This document shows positions 1 to 9,768 of a DNA stretch of 64,000 nucleotides, piece after piece. The position numbers and the translations under genes are program-made. Below the pieces are notes generated by a model. It did not search any database and was not told the origin of the DNA. It saw only the letters and a program-made list of their open reading frames with translations. The DNA is taken from NCBI GenBank assembly GCA_019787685.1, contig JAHNUO010000012.1:1240001-1304000 (forward strand), written 5' to 3'. The stretch's first letter is position 1; every line of letters begins with the position of its first letter. Source of the stretch: Chiua virens. Its lineage: Eukaryota > Basidiomycota > Agaricomycetes > Boletales > Boletaceae.

Positions 1-94
1 TACGCCGCCGCAGAACTCTAAGTGACGTCAGACAAGTCAGACGACACACCTGTCATGGCACACAGTGACTTGTGCCACCATCTGAGTCGTTACT

Positions 95-600
95 ATGCCA
101 TCACCCGGATATCTCCTACAGCTGCCCTTCCGGACTGCCTCTAGTGCCCCACGTTTTGACGCGACCATTCCGTCACAGTTACCTGCCTTTTTGAAACACA
201 TCGATCAGTTAGCTACAAGCATCGGACTCATGGACGCACAGAAGATTAATACAGCCATCTGGTATGCCTACCCAGAAGACGCCGAGCTATGGCGGACATC
301 GCAGCAAGTACTCGCAGCACAGCCGGATTGGTCAACGTTTGTAGCGGATGTCCAGCACTGGTACTCATCATACAACGATGACTACCCACTTTACGTTCCA
401 GAACCATCCATCGACATCACCACCGACCCCATCCTTGCCTCAGCATCCACCTCATCGAATCTAGCAGATCACATGCCGCAAAGTGATTCCATCCAGGTCT
501 ATTCAAGGATAGTAGAATGCGATCCTGAGCAATCCCAGGCCATCCTGGAAGTATCGTGCAGGATATCACGGTGGTCATTGTTAAAAAAGATTGCAAGAGT
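95..600 (+). pseudogene. gag-like retrotransposon fragment
   Basis: The first ~165 residues of an open frame starting at 95 read like the capsid-type gag domain of fungal Ty3/Gypsy-related elements. They show a FDATIPSQLPAFLKHID start, a helical stretch ending NTAIWYAYPEDAELWR, and a W-x-x-F segment followed by a Tyr/Asp-rich tail. I recognise the pattern (FD, then a helix, Y-x-P-x-x-x-x-LW, then W-x-x-F) from other basidiomycete gag fragments. No zinc knuckle, protease or reverse transcriptase follows. From about position 590 the frame runs into the 125-bp minisatellite, so the codons from there to the stop at 844 are repeat sequence and probably not protein. I see it as a gag remnant whose 3' part was lost or replaced by the array. 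An unrelated lineage-specific protein is possible. Confidence 0.4.
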
Positions 601-1866
601 AATGATAACTAACCACTACCGCGTGTTTTGCAAGACTCATCCATCACATTCCCGAACTGTTTCCCAACCGCCCTCAACATTACACTTCTTGCAAGACACT
701 GACTTACAAGACCAGATAACACCATCCCAACACCGTCTTGCTCTCTCTACTGCACGTATTGCAAGATTCGTCACCTTCCCTAACCGTTTCCCAACCGCCC
801 TTTGTCGCACTTCTTGCAAGACCCCAAATTGCAAGACAGGATGAGACCCTCCAGCGTCTTGCCCTTTCCACTGCACGTTTTGCAAGATATGCTAGTACGT
901 CCCTGAGCCGTCCCTGAGCCACCCTCACTGTCGCGCTTCTTGCAAGACCCCGACTTGCAAGACAGGACGAGACCCTCCAGTGTCTTGCCCTTGTCACCGC
1001 ACGTTTTGCAAGATATGCTATGTCCCTGAACCATTCCCCAACCGCTGTCACCGTCGCGCTTCTTGCAAGACCCCAAATTGCAAGACAGGATGAGACCCTC
1101 CAGTGTCTTGCCCTTTCCACCGCACGTTTTGCAAGATATGCTAGTATGTCCCCGAACTGTTTCCCAACCGCCGTCACTGTCGCGCTTCTTGCAAGATCCC
1201 GATTTGCAAGACAGGACGAGACCCTCCAGCGTCTTGCCCTCGCCACCTCACGTTTTGCAAGATATGCTAGTATGTCCCCGAGCTGTCCCCAAACCGCCCT
1301 CACTGTCGCGCTTCTTGCAAGACCCTGACTTGCAAGACAGGACAAGACCCTCCAGCGTCTTGCCCTTGCCACCTCACGATGAGACCCTCCAGCGTCTTGC
1401 CCTTTCCACCGCACATTTTGCAAGATATGTCACATCCCCGAACCGTCCCCGAACCGCCCTCACTGTCGCGCTTCTTGCAAGACTCCAACTTGCAAGAGAG
1501 GACGAGACCCTCCAGCGTCTTGCCCTTGCCACCTTACGTTTTGCAAGATATGTTACGTCCCCGAACCGTTCCCCAACTGCCCTCACCGTCGTGCTTCTTG
1601 CAAGACCCCAAATTGCAAGACAATACAACACCATCCAATGCTTTGCCCTCGCTATACAGGACGTTTTGCAAGATCCATCACATCCGTGAACCGTTTCCCA
1701 ACTGCCCTCACCGTCGTGCTTCTTGCAAGACTCTGACTTGCAAGACAAGATGACACCATCCGACGTTTCGTCCTCACTACCGCACGTTTTTCAAGACCCA
1801 TCAACTATCCCCAACCCCCTTAATCCCGTGTTTCTTGCAAGACGCAAACTTACAAGGTTCAACCAT
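590..1866. repeat. 125-bp minisatellite rich in the TCTTGCAAGA palindrome
   Basis: About ten tandem units. The anchor CTTCTTGCAAGA begins at 685, 810, 936, 1059, 1185, 1311, 1471, 1594 and 1719, with a diverged copy near 1831, so the period is 123-126 bp apart from one 160-bp unit that carries an extra ~34-bp partial copy. Each unit holds the perfect palindrome TCTTGCAAGA, a second TTGCAAGAC about 15 bp on, and a third TTTTGCAAGA. Many unit lengths are multiples of three, which keeps long open frames on both strands; I treat those frames as by-products. The same repeat resumes after the Tc1 element at 3463 for about 40 bp. Confidence 0.9.
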
Positions 1867-1867
1867 A

Positions 1868-2080
1868 CAGTGAGCAACAAAACTGATGCAATGTTTGTAG
1901 CATTTTGATTGAAGCATGAATATTGAGAGCCCTGTTGATGCTAGACCCTCCAACCTAGGTACCATTGGAAAGCCCTGATCAAGGGCTTTCCAATGGTATA
2001 TGGGTTTATTATGTACTTCTTACTATATCGGGAAATATTTCGAAATTGGTATGAGGTACTCATTGCATCAGTTTTGTTGC
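1868..2080. repeat. left terminal inverted repeat (foldback structure)
   Basis: The repeat opens with GCAACAAAACTGATGCAATG at 1874-1893 and closes with the reverse complement of the same 20-mer at 2061-2080. A second hairpin, ACCATTGGAAAGCCC facing GGGCTTTCCAATGGT, lies in its centre near 1960-1997. The TIR could therefore fold on itself. Confidence 0.88.
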
Positions 2081-2100
2081 TGGTATAAGGGTATCACAGA

Positions 2101-3117
2101 TTAGTATGAAGTGTATCCTCCTTTGGCCTTGATGACCTCCTGAACTCTTCTAGGCATGCTCTCAATCAATCTCTGACACTCCTCCACCCCAATATTATAC
2201 CATTCCACTTTAATCCTCTCCCAAAGTTCCAATATCCCCTTAGCTGGCTCAGGATACTCTGCAAGTCTTCTTTTGAGAAGAAACCATAGGTGTTCTATGG
2301 GATTAAGGTCTGGAGACTGAGCAGGCCATACCATGACCTCAAATTCATGGTCATCAAGCCACTCCCTAGCCTTCCTACTGGTGTGCTTGGGGTCATTATC
2401 CTGCTGGAAGATAATGTCTTCTGGGGAAAATCCATAATCCACCAGAGTTTGTTGAAGTTCATCCTCCAAAATCTGCACATAGAGATCAGCATCCATCTTA
2501 CCATCAATCTTGCAAGCCATTCCAACACCTTCCCAGGTCATACAGCCCCATAGCATCACTGATCCTCCCCCAAACTTAACTGTTCCCTCTACAATCCTGT
2601 CACTAAGACCCTCTCCTGCCCTTTTCCATGCCCATTTCCTGCCATCTGACCCAATGCGATTGATTTTGGTCTCATCTGACCATATAACTCACTTCCAGTC
2701 CTCAACAGTCCAATGCTGATGGCTTAGAGCAAAGTCCATCCTTGCTCTCCTATGACGCTGGGCAAGAAGAGGGCATTTTTGCTTCACTACAGCCTTCATA
2801 CCAGCTTTCTTCAAGTGGCGGCGGATGGTCTGGGGGGAGATAGAATGGTTCTTCACTTCTTGAAGTGTTTTGGTCACCTGAACTGCATTCTCAGCCTTCC
2901 CAGATCCAATAAGACGAATAGCATGACGTATATCGGTAGGAGAAATGATGGAAGGATGACCACCAGAGGCTTTGGGTAGGTTGGGAAGATGTTTGGACCT
3001 GAGTCTACTAATAGTAGATTGATTGAGACCAGTAGATTGAGCAATTTGATGGGTTGATTGTCCCAATTCCAAGAGAGAGATGATATGATGAGTTTGGTCA
3101 ACTGAGAGAGATTTCAT
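2101..3117 (-). pseudogene. Tc1-type DDE transposase, one in-frame TGA
   Basis: Encodes the cut-and-paste transposase of the element. The N-terminal half has helix-turn-helix DNA-binding segments (MKSLSVDQTHHIISLLELG, then QSTISRLRSKH and SPQTIRRHLKKAGMKA). The catalytic half shows VIWSDETKI (first Asp), IIFQQDNDPKHTS (second Asp) and SPDLNPIEHLW (Glu). There are 34 residues between the second Asp and the Glu, so this is a DD34E Tc1 enzyme. The only break I found is a TGA at 2689-2691, just before the first catalytic motif; the frame is open on both sides of it. I chose the Met at 3117 because the frame upstream to 3195 looks like inverted-repeat-adjacent sequence. The copy looks recently inactivated. 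Confidence 0.9.
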
Positions 3118-3247
3118 GATGATGGTTGTGGACAAAGTGATAGTGTGTGTGTTTGTTTGTATCATGTTGAACTTATTGCATGTCACATGATCCATTGCTT
3201 ATGTAATAACCACTTGCAATATGCATTTTGAATACTTTAGAGTGTTA

Positions 3248-3460
3248 GCAACAAAACTGATGCAATGAGTACCTTACATTAATTTCGAAATATTTCCAGA
3301 TATAGTAAGGATTACATAATAAAACCATATACCATTGGAAAGCCCTTATCAAGGGCTTTCCAATGGTACCTAGGTTAGGGGGTCTAGCATCAACAAGGCT
3401 CTTAATATTCATGCTTCAATCAAAATGCTACAAACATTGCATCAGTTTTGTTGCTCACTG
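3248..3460. repeat. right terminal inverted repeat (foldback structure)
   Basis: Mirror image of the left end. The 20-mer GCAACAAAACTGATGCAATG lies at 3248-3267 and its reverse complement at 3435-3454, with the same central hairpin between them. It differs from the left end at a few scattered bases. Confidence 0.88.
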
Positions 3461-3462
3461 TA

Positions 3463-3935
3463 CCATCCGACGCCTTGTCCTCGCTACCGTACATTTTGTC
3501 GGATCCCACACTGTCTGTCGTCAATATGACTCACTTTCTGGCCAGCATTTAAGTCCTACTTTCTTCCATATCACTCCCGCTTTGCTGTCGCTAACATATT
3601 GATTTCTTTCACTCAGTGGCACACAGTTATAGGATAGTGACACGATGTTGATATAACACAGATCCGTAGCTTCATCACAAGCAGGGAACGATATGTTGTA
3701 CTGGCATAAAACAATTGTAACTACATCTAAAACAGAGGGTATCCATAGCTACATCACAAGCAGGAGACAATGGCCACTGTACTGTATACTCCGTAGCACA
3801 AATCAATCGCAACTACGTCACAAACGGGTATCTGTAGTTACATCACAAGCAGGTGGGACATCCACACAAAGTCTAAACCTTGCGTTTCCTTTTTCCCTGA
3901 GTGAGCAATGGACATGATGAAGGGGGCTGAACGAC
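3463..3935. other. minisatellite remnant and short direct repeats, no gene
   Basis: The first ~40 bases continue the 125-bp array. Between about 3665 and 3860 a degenerate motif (TAGCTACATCACAAGCAGG and variants) recurs about five times. I see no coding potential. Confidence 0.5.
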
Positions 3936-6327
3936 TTACTTGTTCTTCGGTGGTGCTGAATCGGCATCGTTCTCGACAGCGTTGGCCGGCTGTTTGCTCT
4001 TCCTCATTGACCTCTTTTTCGGCAACCTATGATCAGAAGGATGCTGTGAACTCTTCTTCCCTTGTTTGACTTTCGCGTTCTTCAAACCGTTGATTTCCGT
4101 TGGCAGGACGTGGTTCTCTTTAGCGAAAGACTCGCCGATGGCATTGTCACGCTGCGCACGCTGAGAGGGCATTGACTTTCGTTTCAACCGCCCGGGTGAA
4201 ACTGGAGTACCGTCAGCAACGGCGTCCTGAGTCAGTGGAAGACATCCTATTTGGGGAGGGTTGGGTGCTGAGCTTGGATGTAACGGGGACAGAGGGTGCG
4301 ATGGTTCTATTGGTGTGGTGACGAATCCGGACATGCTCATGTGAGTCGCCAAATAGCCTGGTATTTGAGCGCCATGCGTATCATTGAAAATGAGGCCTTG
4401 ATTGCTGTATGTCACAGGCTGATCCGCACCAATTCCTGTGCCCGCCGATGCTCCCGGCCAGTGGTCATTGAGAATAGACTCTAGCGAAGGATTGTTGAGC
4501 ATGGCCGAGAAGTAGCCACTGAATGGATCCGGTTGGATGAATTGTGTTACGTCAGTGGATGAGGCTGTGGTATTTTGTGTCGCATCAAGGTAACCAGAGT
4601 ACAGTGCAAGTTCTGGGATAGTCGATGCAAAACCAGCCAGTATTGAAGGATCCATGGGAACCGAATCAGGTGAGCTTGCAAAATGAGTGGTCGGCGATAC
4701 GACAGAAACGGCCGAACTTGCAGGATGAGTGGCTGGTGGTACCGTAGGAATGGGTGAACTTGCAAGAGGAGTGGCCGGTGGTGTGGTAGATCCACGCGAG
4801 TTTGCAAGATATGTGGCCGGTGGTGTCACGGAAATGACTGAGTTTGCAAGATGTGTGGTTGGTGGTGTCATGGAAAGGGCCGAGTTTGCAAAATGAAAGG
4901 TCGGGAGCACGGAAGAAATGGACGGGCATGCAAGATGCATGGTGGACGGTGTCACGGAAAGGGCCGAGTTTGCAAGATGAGCGGTCGGGAGCATGGAAGA
5001 AGTGGGGGAGCTTGCAAGATGAAGTGGCGTCATCAGAGGGGGAGCAGAGGTATAAATTCCATCTGAATGGTCAGCCTCTCCTCCATCAACGACTTTTGTT
5101 GTCGCCTGTGCCATAGCTTCTTCTTCCCCTTCACCGTCGTCGTCGTCATCACGGCCTTGATTATCCTTTTCTTCACCATCGCCCATTTCGTTGTCTCCAT
5201 CAATTCTGTCTCCTCCATCAATTCCGTCTCCATCAACTCCATTGTTGGCACTAGGTAACCGCATGGGTGGAGAGGATGTATTGTCTGAGTAGCAATGATC
5301 GGTGAATGATCACTATTATGTGGGGTAGACGTAGACTCACTTAAAGCTTTCCCCAAGTACTCGCCATACCCTGCTACAACCACCGTGTCGAAGTCAGTGT
5401 AGACATGGGAGAAGTCGCGACCATCATTTGTCTTCCCAACATGAAGACTGAGCGACTTAAAATGAGTAATAACAGTTAGCACTAAATTTAAAGCGCTGAC
5501 CTCGTAATGAGATTGCCCGTAGTGTCCAAAGGATCGGGCCCCCCCATCAAGACACTAAAATGCCATCCACCGGTCTGGCTGCTGAAGTGCTCAAGGATGT
5601 GTTGAAGAGCGGGACCGCACTGCTCAATGTAACTGACGGTAATACCATTAGTTAGTAGAAATGTTATGATCTGCAGGACTCACGTGCGACGTGATAGTGG
5701 ATCATCATCGTCGTCGTCGTCATCGCCGTTGCCCGCATCAGTCCCAGCCTGAGATTCTCTGTCCCCTTGTTTAGCTTCGTTCGTACTGGCCTTTCCTCCG
5801 GGTCACTTCTTCTTGGCCTTTTTGTGCTCTGCCATGATTTTCCGTATCTCCTCTTTGATCTCAGGCAACTCGTTGTCGTACGACTCACGAATCTTTCAGG
5901 TAACGTCAGCAATAGCCATACCACTTTTGATTTTTGGTTGAACGCGTGTCGAGTAATAGATTTTTGAGTAGGTCTCCCATGGCCTCTTGGCGCGAGTCTT
6001 TGGCTTCACAAGATGGTCGATAATCTTCATGGTCTTATTGTTAGCAGCACGGTTAGTGTACCGCCCGGAGCGCCATTGCAACCAGTGGCGAAGCTGTGCC
6101 TGGCGTCGTTCAATAGCCTTGGCAAGGATGTCACCTTGCTCTTGAGTTAGCGTTGCATCTACTGGAACATTTGGTAGCGCCAGCGGGCACTCTGGCCACT
6201 TCTGGAACCAATGGTTATAAAGGTCAGGCCACTGCAGGGCATATCGACGACCACCGATTTTCTTGAAGGCAGGGAGTTCCTCAATGAGGAAAGCCTTCTG
6301 CTCCCTCGTCGTCCATTCTGTTGGCAT
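3936..6327 (-). pseudogene. lineage-specific basidiomycete protein with 14-aa repeats, two in-frame TGA codons
   Basis: A multi-exon gene. Exon 1 starts MPTEWTTREQKAFLIEELP at 6327 and contains WFQKWPECP, LTQEQGDILAKAIERRQ and LRHWLQWRSGRYTN, a pattern I associate with repeated Agaricomycete families of unknown function. The frame continues through IRESYDNELPEIKEEI, interrupted by TGA at 5896-5898 and 5803-5805. It then joins across introns near 5683-5636, 5507-5463 and 5342-5287 to the 3936-5264 exon. The C-terminal part has an Asp/Glu-rich stretch, nine tandem 14-residue repeats (HLANSALSVTPPTT type) and a basic tail with RLKRKS and KKRSMRKSK, plausible nuclear signals. Both stops would be repaired by Arg codons (CGA). 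Function unknown; it may be of transposon origin. Confidence 0.6.
4655..5030 (-). repeat. 42-bp coding minisatellite (nine 14-aa units)
   Basis: Nine units in register with the reading frame. Read on the minus strand, each begins H/Y/P-L-A-N/S-S and continues with a Ser/Thr/Pro run. The His-Leu-Ala-Asn core is encoded by CATCTTGCAAAC-like sequence, so most units carry TTGCAAGATG on the plus strand, the same core as in the 125-bp array. Confidence 0.85.
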
Positions 6328-6590
6328 CTATTCTGATGTAAGATTTGTTCATTATGTGAGGTGCTCTGAATTCTTACATTTTCTTAGTAGGCCACTTTTC
6401 GTAGTGGGACAATTGAGTTTCGAGCGCCTATAGAGGATGTGCCAATCAAGTAGGGTGAAGAATGACACGTAGAATAACAAAGACGACGTGTAGCAGCGTA
6501 GGGTGAAGGGCGATGTGTAGAAGGACGACGCATAGGGTGGCAAGAACAACACGTATGGTCACAAGTTGAACGTGTTGGGTAGGACTGAAA

Positions 6591-7110
6591 GAGATAGCAT
6601 GTTAATTGAAAGTATAACCAATGGAGAAGGGACCACACCTACCATGATTATAAGGGACCTAGGATCTGTTTGGCAAGAAACCAATCTCTTGGAATGGAAA
6701 CGACATAACTGGCTCACTTGATTTCTTTCAACAATTCCCAACAATAAATTGGACACATTCTTTACTGACCATGATAACGCCGATCCAAACTGACCACAAT
6801 AACAGCAATCCGAAATGACCATGACAATGCGCTGAACGAGATGGCACGTTAATTCAATGTATGCCCAATGGGAGATTGAGAAGGATCCATGCCTACCGTG
6901 ATTATAAAGGACCTAGGATCTGTTTGGCAAGAAACCAATCTCTCGGCATGGAAACGACATAGCTGGCTCACTTGATTTCTTTCAACAATTCCCAACAATA
7001 AATCAGACACATTACTTACTGATCATGATAACGCCGATCCGAATTGACCATGATAATGCCAATCCGAAATGACTATGACAATGCCGATCCGAACTGACCA
7101 TGACCATGCC
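6591..7110. repeat. two ~247-bp direct repeats plus short satellite
   Basis: Copy 1 (about 6591-6837) and copy 2 (about 6838-7090) share long identical blocks such as GGACCTAGGATCTGTTTGGC and TTTCTTTCAACAATTCCCAA at roughly 85-90% identity by eye. Both end in a short iterated unit of the type ATGCCGATCCGAACTGACC. A weaker third trace lies near 7145-7200. No coding potential was found in 6330-7306. Confidence 0.75.
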
Positions 7111-7306
7111 AATCTGATTAAGATCTTGCGAAGACAAGATGTTATGTCAACATGAGCACATAAGACCTAGGACGTTTTCAGCAATAAACTAACCTCTCAG
7201 AGTGAATCCCAAACCTCTGATCGGATGATGTGATTCTCGTGTCCAATGTTGATTGGTTGGCTGCGTAACGATGTTCATTTCAAGTTGTCCTTCGTTGCAT
7301 CAAATT

Positions 7307-8188
7307 CTATGGTAACATAATGTCAGGAGCAACTTGGTACAATAGGCGGTGGTTTTGTCTGAACTCGCTCAGATTATTACCTTCCATGGCATTCAATAGA
7401 AGGTCCTCCAAAACATTAATGACAGTTTGAATCGCCTGGGAAATTGGACTTTCAGGGACATCAGTCCCGCTTTCTGACCACCTGTGAGATGATAAACCTT
7501 GAATGCGTTTATCGAGCGCCTGGACTAGGTCGTGAGTGTGAGAAATCTCGTGATAGTCCCCCGAAGCCATGAAATGCTGACAGAGAGCATCCATCTGCGC
7601 ACGAGATGACTTCCCAATGATCTCTTTGAGTGCTACCTCAATACTAGTCTCCGAATCACTAAGTATGTATGTTGATTAGTTCAACGGTGTGCAAGTACAG
7701 CAATAGGGACTTATGAATACTTGACTGATGAACTTGAGTGAGTTGGTTGATCATTTTTGGGGCTGCTCCTTGGCCGCCCAGCGCTTGACAAGTTGAATAT
7801 AAGAATAAGATGGAACAAAATTGATAGAACATCGTGATAATAATGTTGCACATACCGGCGCAGCAACATCTGATTTTTTGATGTAGGTTCCCCAATGATC
7901 TGGGTGGGTTGTACTGTGCATCTGGCTCCCTGTGAGTAATGGCATATGAGCCGATTGGATTATGGAGAGAGGATTTCAAGCTCACTGCGTCGTTTGGTGA
8001 CTTGTGCTTTTTACGCTTTTCTGCAAGCTTCTTGTTGATCACGTCCCGATTTCTGAAATGTGAATAAGCTGTTAGCAGAAGCTTGAACATAGGAATGTAA
8101 AGACACACCTATCATAATATTTTGCTCGGTATGAACGAGCAGCCATTATCCTCTCTTCGGGAGTGATGTATAGCTTTGGTCTTCCCAT
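7307..8188 (-). CDS. spliced hypothetical protein with MGRPK...YYDRN N-terminus
   Basis: Starts MGRPKLYITPEERIMAARSY at 8188. Exon 1 ends at KYYDR (donor near 8110), an intron spans about 8109-8055, and exon 2 gives NRDVINKKLAEKRKKHKSPN. This N-terminal block (GRP, a short Glu/Arg helix, Y-x-x-x-YY-x-x-N, then a Lys-rich stretch) recurs in many small Agaricomycete proteins of unknown function and resembles a short basic DNA-binding segment. Splicing through 7960-7740 is uncertain. A last exon from about 7650 encodes SDSETSIEVALKEIIG, then a helical domain ending at 7307. It lies in a repeat-rich area, so it could be a multi-copy family member. Confidence 0.45.
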
Positions 8189-8609
8189 TAGGCCGAGTCG
8201 TAGTTGTGAATTGCCAATGGGAACCAGCAGATGTAACTTGAAAGGCATGAGTTTGAGTGAGTTGGTGTAGGTGCGAAATGGGAGAATAAGGTTGGGAGGT
8301 AAGCGGCCGTACTGATGTGTGGTGTAGTTTCAGGATATTTTGTGCGCATCCACATCATAGGAGATTTACTTCTAGTACACGTTACTCACACTTTGTCACA
8401 CCTAAGAACAATCATTTGGTCTCTGTCTTTGCAAGGAATACATTGGGTATACCGAACACATGCGTGTAGGAAGCTCCGGGTCAACTAGATGCGCATACTA
8501 GTAGTCTATACTATCAGCAACACGCTGGTATTTTGGATGTATTTCGATCCAGCATCCCGGATTCACTCAGTAGGCAGCGTGGAGGAGGAAACAAATTGAT
8601 ATCAATGCG

Positions 8610-9135
8610 TAACTATGAAATCTGTTGGTCAATATACATGACAGTGTTGCTATCAATGGCGTCCAACATGAGGTAGCAACCCATTTCCACTGATTCAACC
8701 TTCTCGAAGACAGCTCCACTGACACCAAGGACGAAAGGTGCTGTATTGATCCTAGGCATAAATCAGATCCTTGAACCTGGTAAGAAGCATGGAGACTCAC
8801 CAACGTATGAATATACCAACAACCTTCCTGTGAGTGACGATGTAGCATTGGGAGCAGGTATATGATACACTGGGTTGGACATACGTGAATCTATTATATT
8901 GTATGAGCTCGTGGCCAGATGGCACAGTCATGTTCATATTCCACGGGGGAATAAGTGGATACCGAGCTGGTCAGGAGCTATGAGTGAGAATGTGCTCCAT
9001 GCTACGACACGAGAGGCAGGAAAAATACCTCCGAGAGCTTGGTTTGGATAATTTGCACGAAGACAGATTGCGGCCATGAGAGCATCCGCATACTCTAATG
9101 GAATGCTTGCACGATGTATGTCGGCAAGAAGAGCT
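8610..9135 (-). pseudogene. fragment of a conserved mushroom gene of unknown function
   Basis: Read on the minus strand from about 9135, after a plausible acceptor, the frame gives LLADIHRASIPLEYADALMA, then AICLRANYPNQALGGIF and PASRVVAWSTF, ending LGIHLFPRGI. After an interruption a second block from about 8755 reads INTAPFVLGVSGAVFEKVES and then VEMGCYLMLDAIDSNTVMYI. The composition and order (EYADALMAA-LRA-YP-ALGGIFPASR) look like a real coding family I have met in Agaricomycetes but cannot name. No start codon or full exon chain could be built, so I treat it as a remnant. Confidence 0.4.
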
Positions 9136-9768
9136 ACATGTGGGTGGAGTTAGTGGTACTTGCGAATTGACCCGGGCCGTAATCAGAACGAGACACACAG
9201 TCAACAGTGATGTGGAGGTGATCTGTCTGGTTTGCCTTGTGTTGCACGGTTTGTATCATGATGTTGTATGTAACTGGCATGACTTGGAGTAAAATGCGCT
9301 GCCCAAAGAAAGACGGGGCCTGGGGTCACTGGCAACAACCGCTATATGTGAGACTCTACACATTAAAAACCATTGATACTGATTCGCACAGGACTCTAAG
9401 TTGCCGATATGATGACCAAGCCAGCCAGCGAAGTCTTGCAAGAGCCTAGATAACGTCCGAGTCCGAATTACGGTTCAATACAATGCCAGTGATGCGGCAT
9501 TTTAATAAGTCCTGCTTCCTGTGCTGGTGCATTAGGACCCACCAATGATATGCTGATCCCTGACATGCACGGGGGAGGGCCTGTATCCTCCAAATCATCA
9601 TACTTAATGCCGTGCATCCCCCCAGTTTGAAATTGTAAGAGTCTTGCAAGATCGGGAGAATTGAACTTACGCAGACAGCCCCAACTTCAAAAGAACTGAT
9701 CCATAACTCTGTGCCCACCACCAGTAGATAATGAGCTTATCTCGCACGGGATCACAGGGTGGTGGTGA
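9136..9768. other. no gene; two isolated TCTTGCAAGA palindromes
   Basis: The perfect 10-bp palindrome occurs alone at 9434-9443 and 9642-9651, outside any array. Nothing else recognisable. Confidence 0.6.

Larger units (their letters stand above)
1868..3460 (-). mobile_element. Tc1/mariner element with long palindromic inverted repeats
   Basis: A complete 1,593-bp element. It begins CAGTGAGCAACAAAACTG at 1868 and ends with the exact reverse complement at 3460. It is flanked by a TA dinucleotide on each side (1866-1867 and 3461-3462), the target-site duplication expected of Tc1/mariner elements. The flanks are the 125-bp minisatellite, and the repeat unit reads on after the right TA, so the insertion point is clear. 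Each end is about 213 bp and is itself close to an inverted repeat. The single internal gene is a minus-strand DDE transposase with one nonsense codon. Confidence 0.93.

Noticed and set aside
704..1423. Long open frames on both strands inside the 125-bp array
   Set aside because: They follow from unit lengths divisible by three; the peptides are pure repeat translation with no domain.
590..1866. Regularly spaced repeats as a possible CRISPR-like array
   Set aside because: Spacers between the short motifs are themselves repeated, the genome is eukaryotic, and no cas genes are present.
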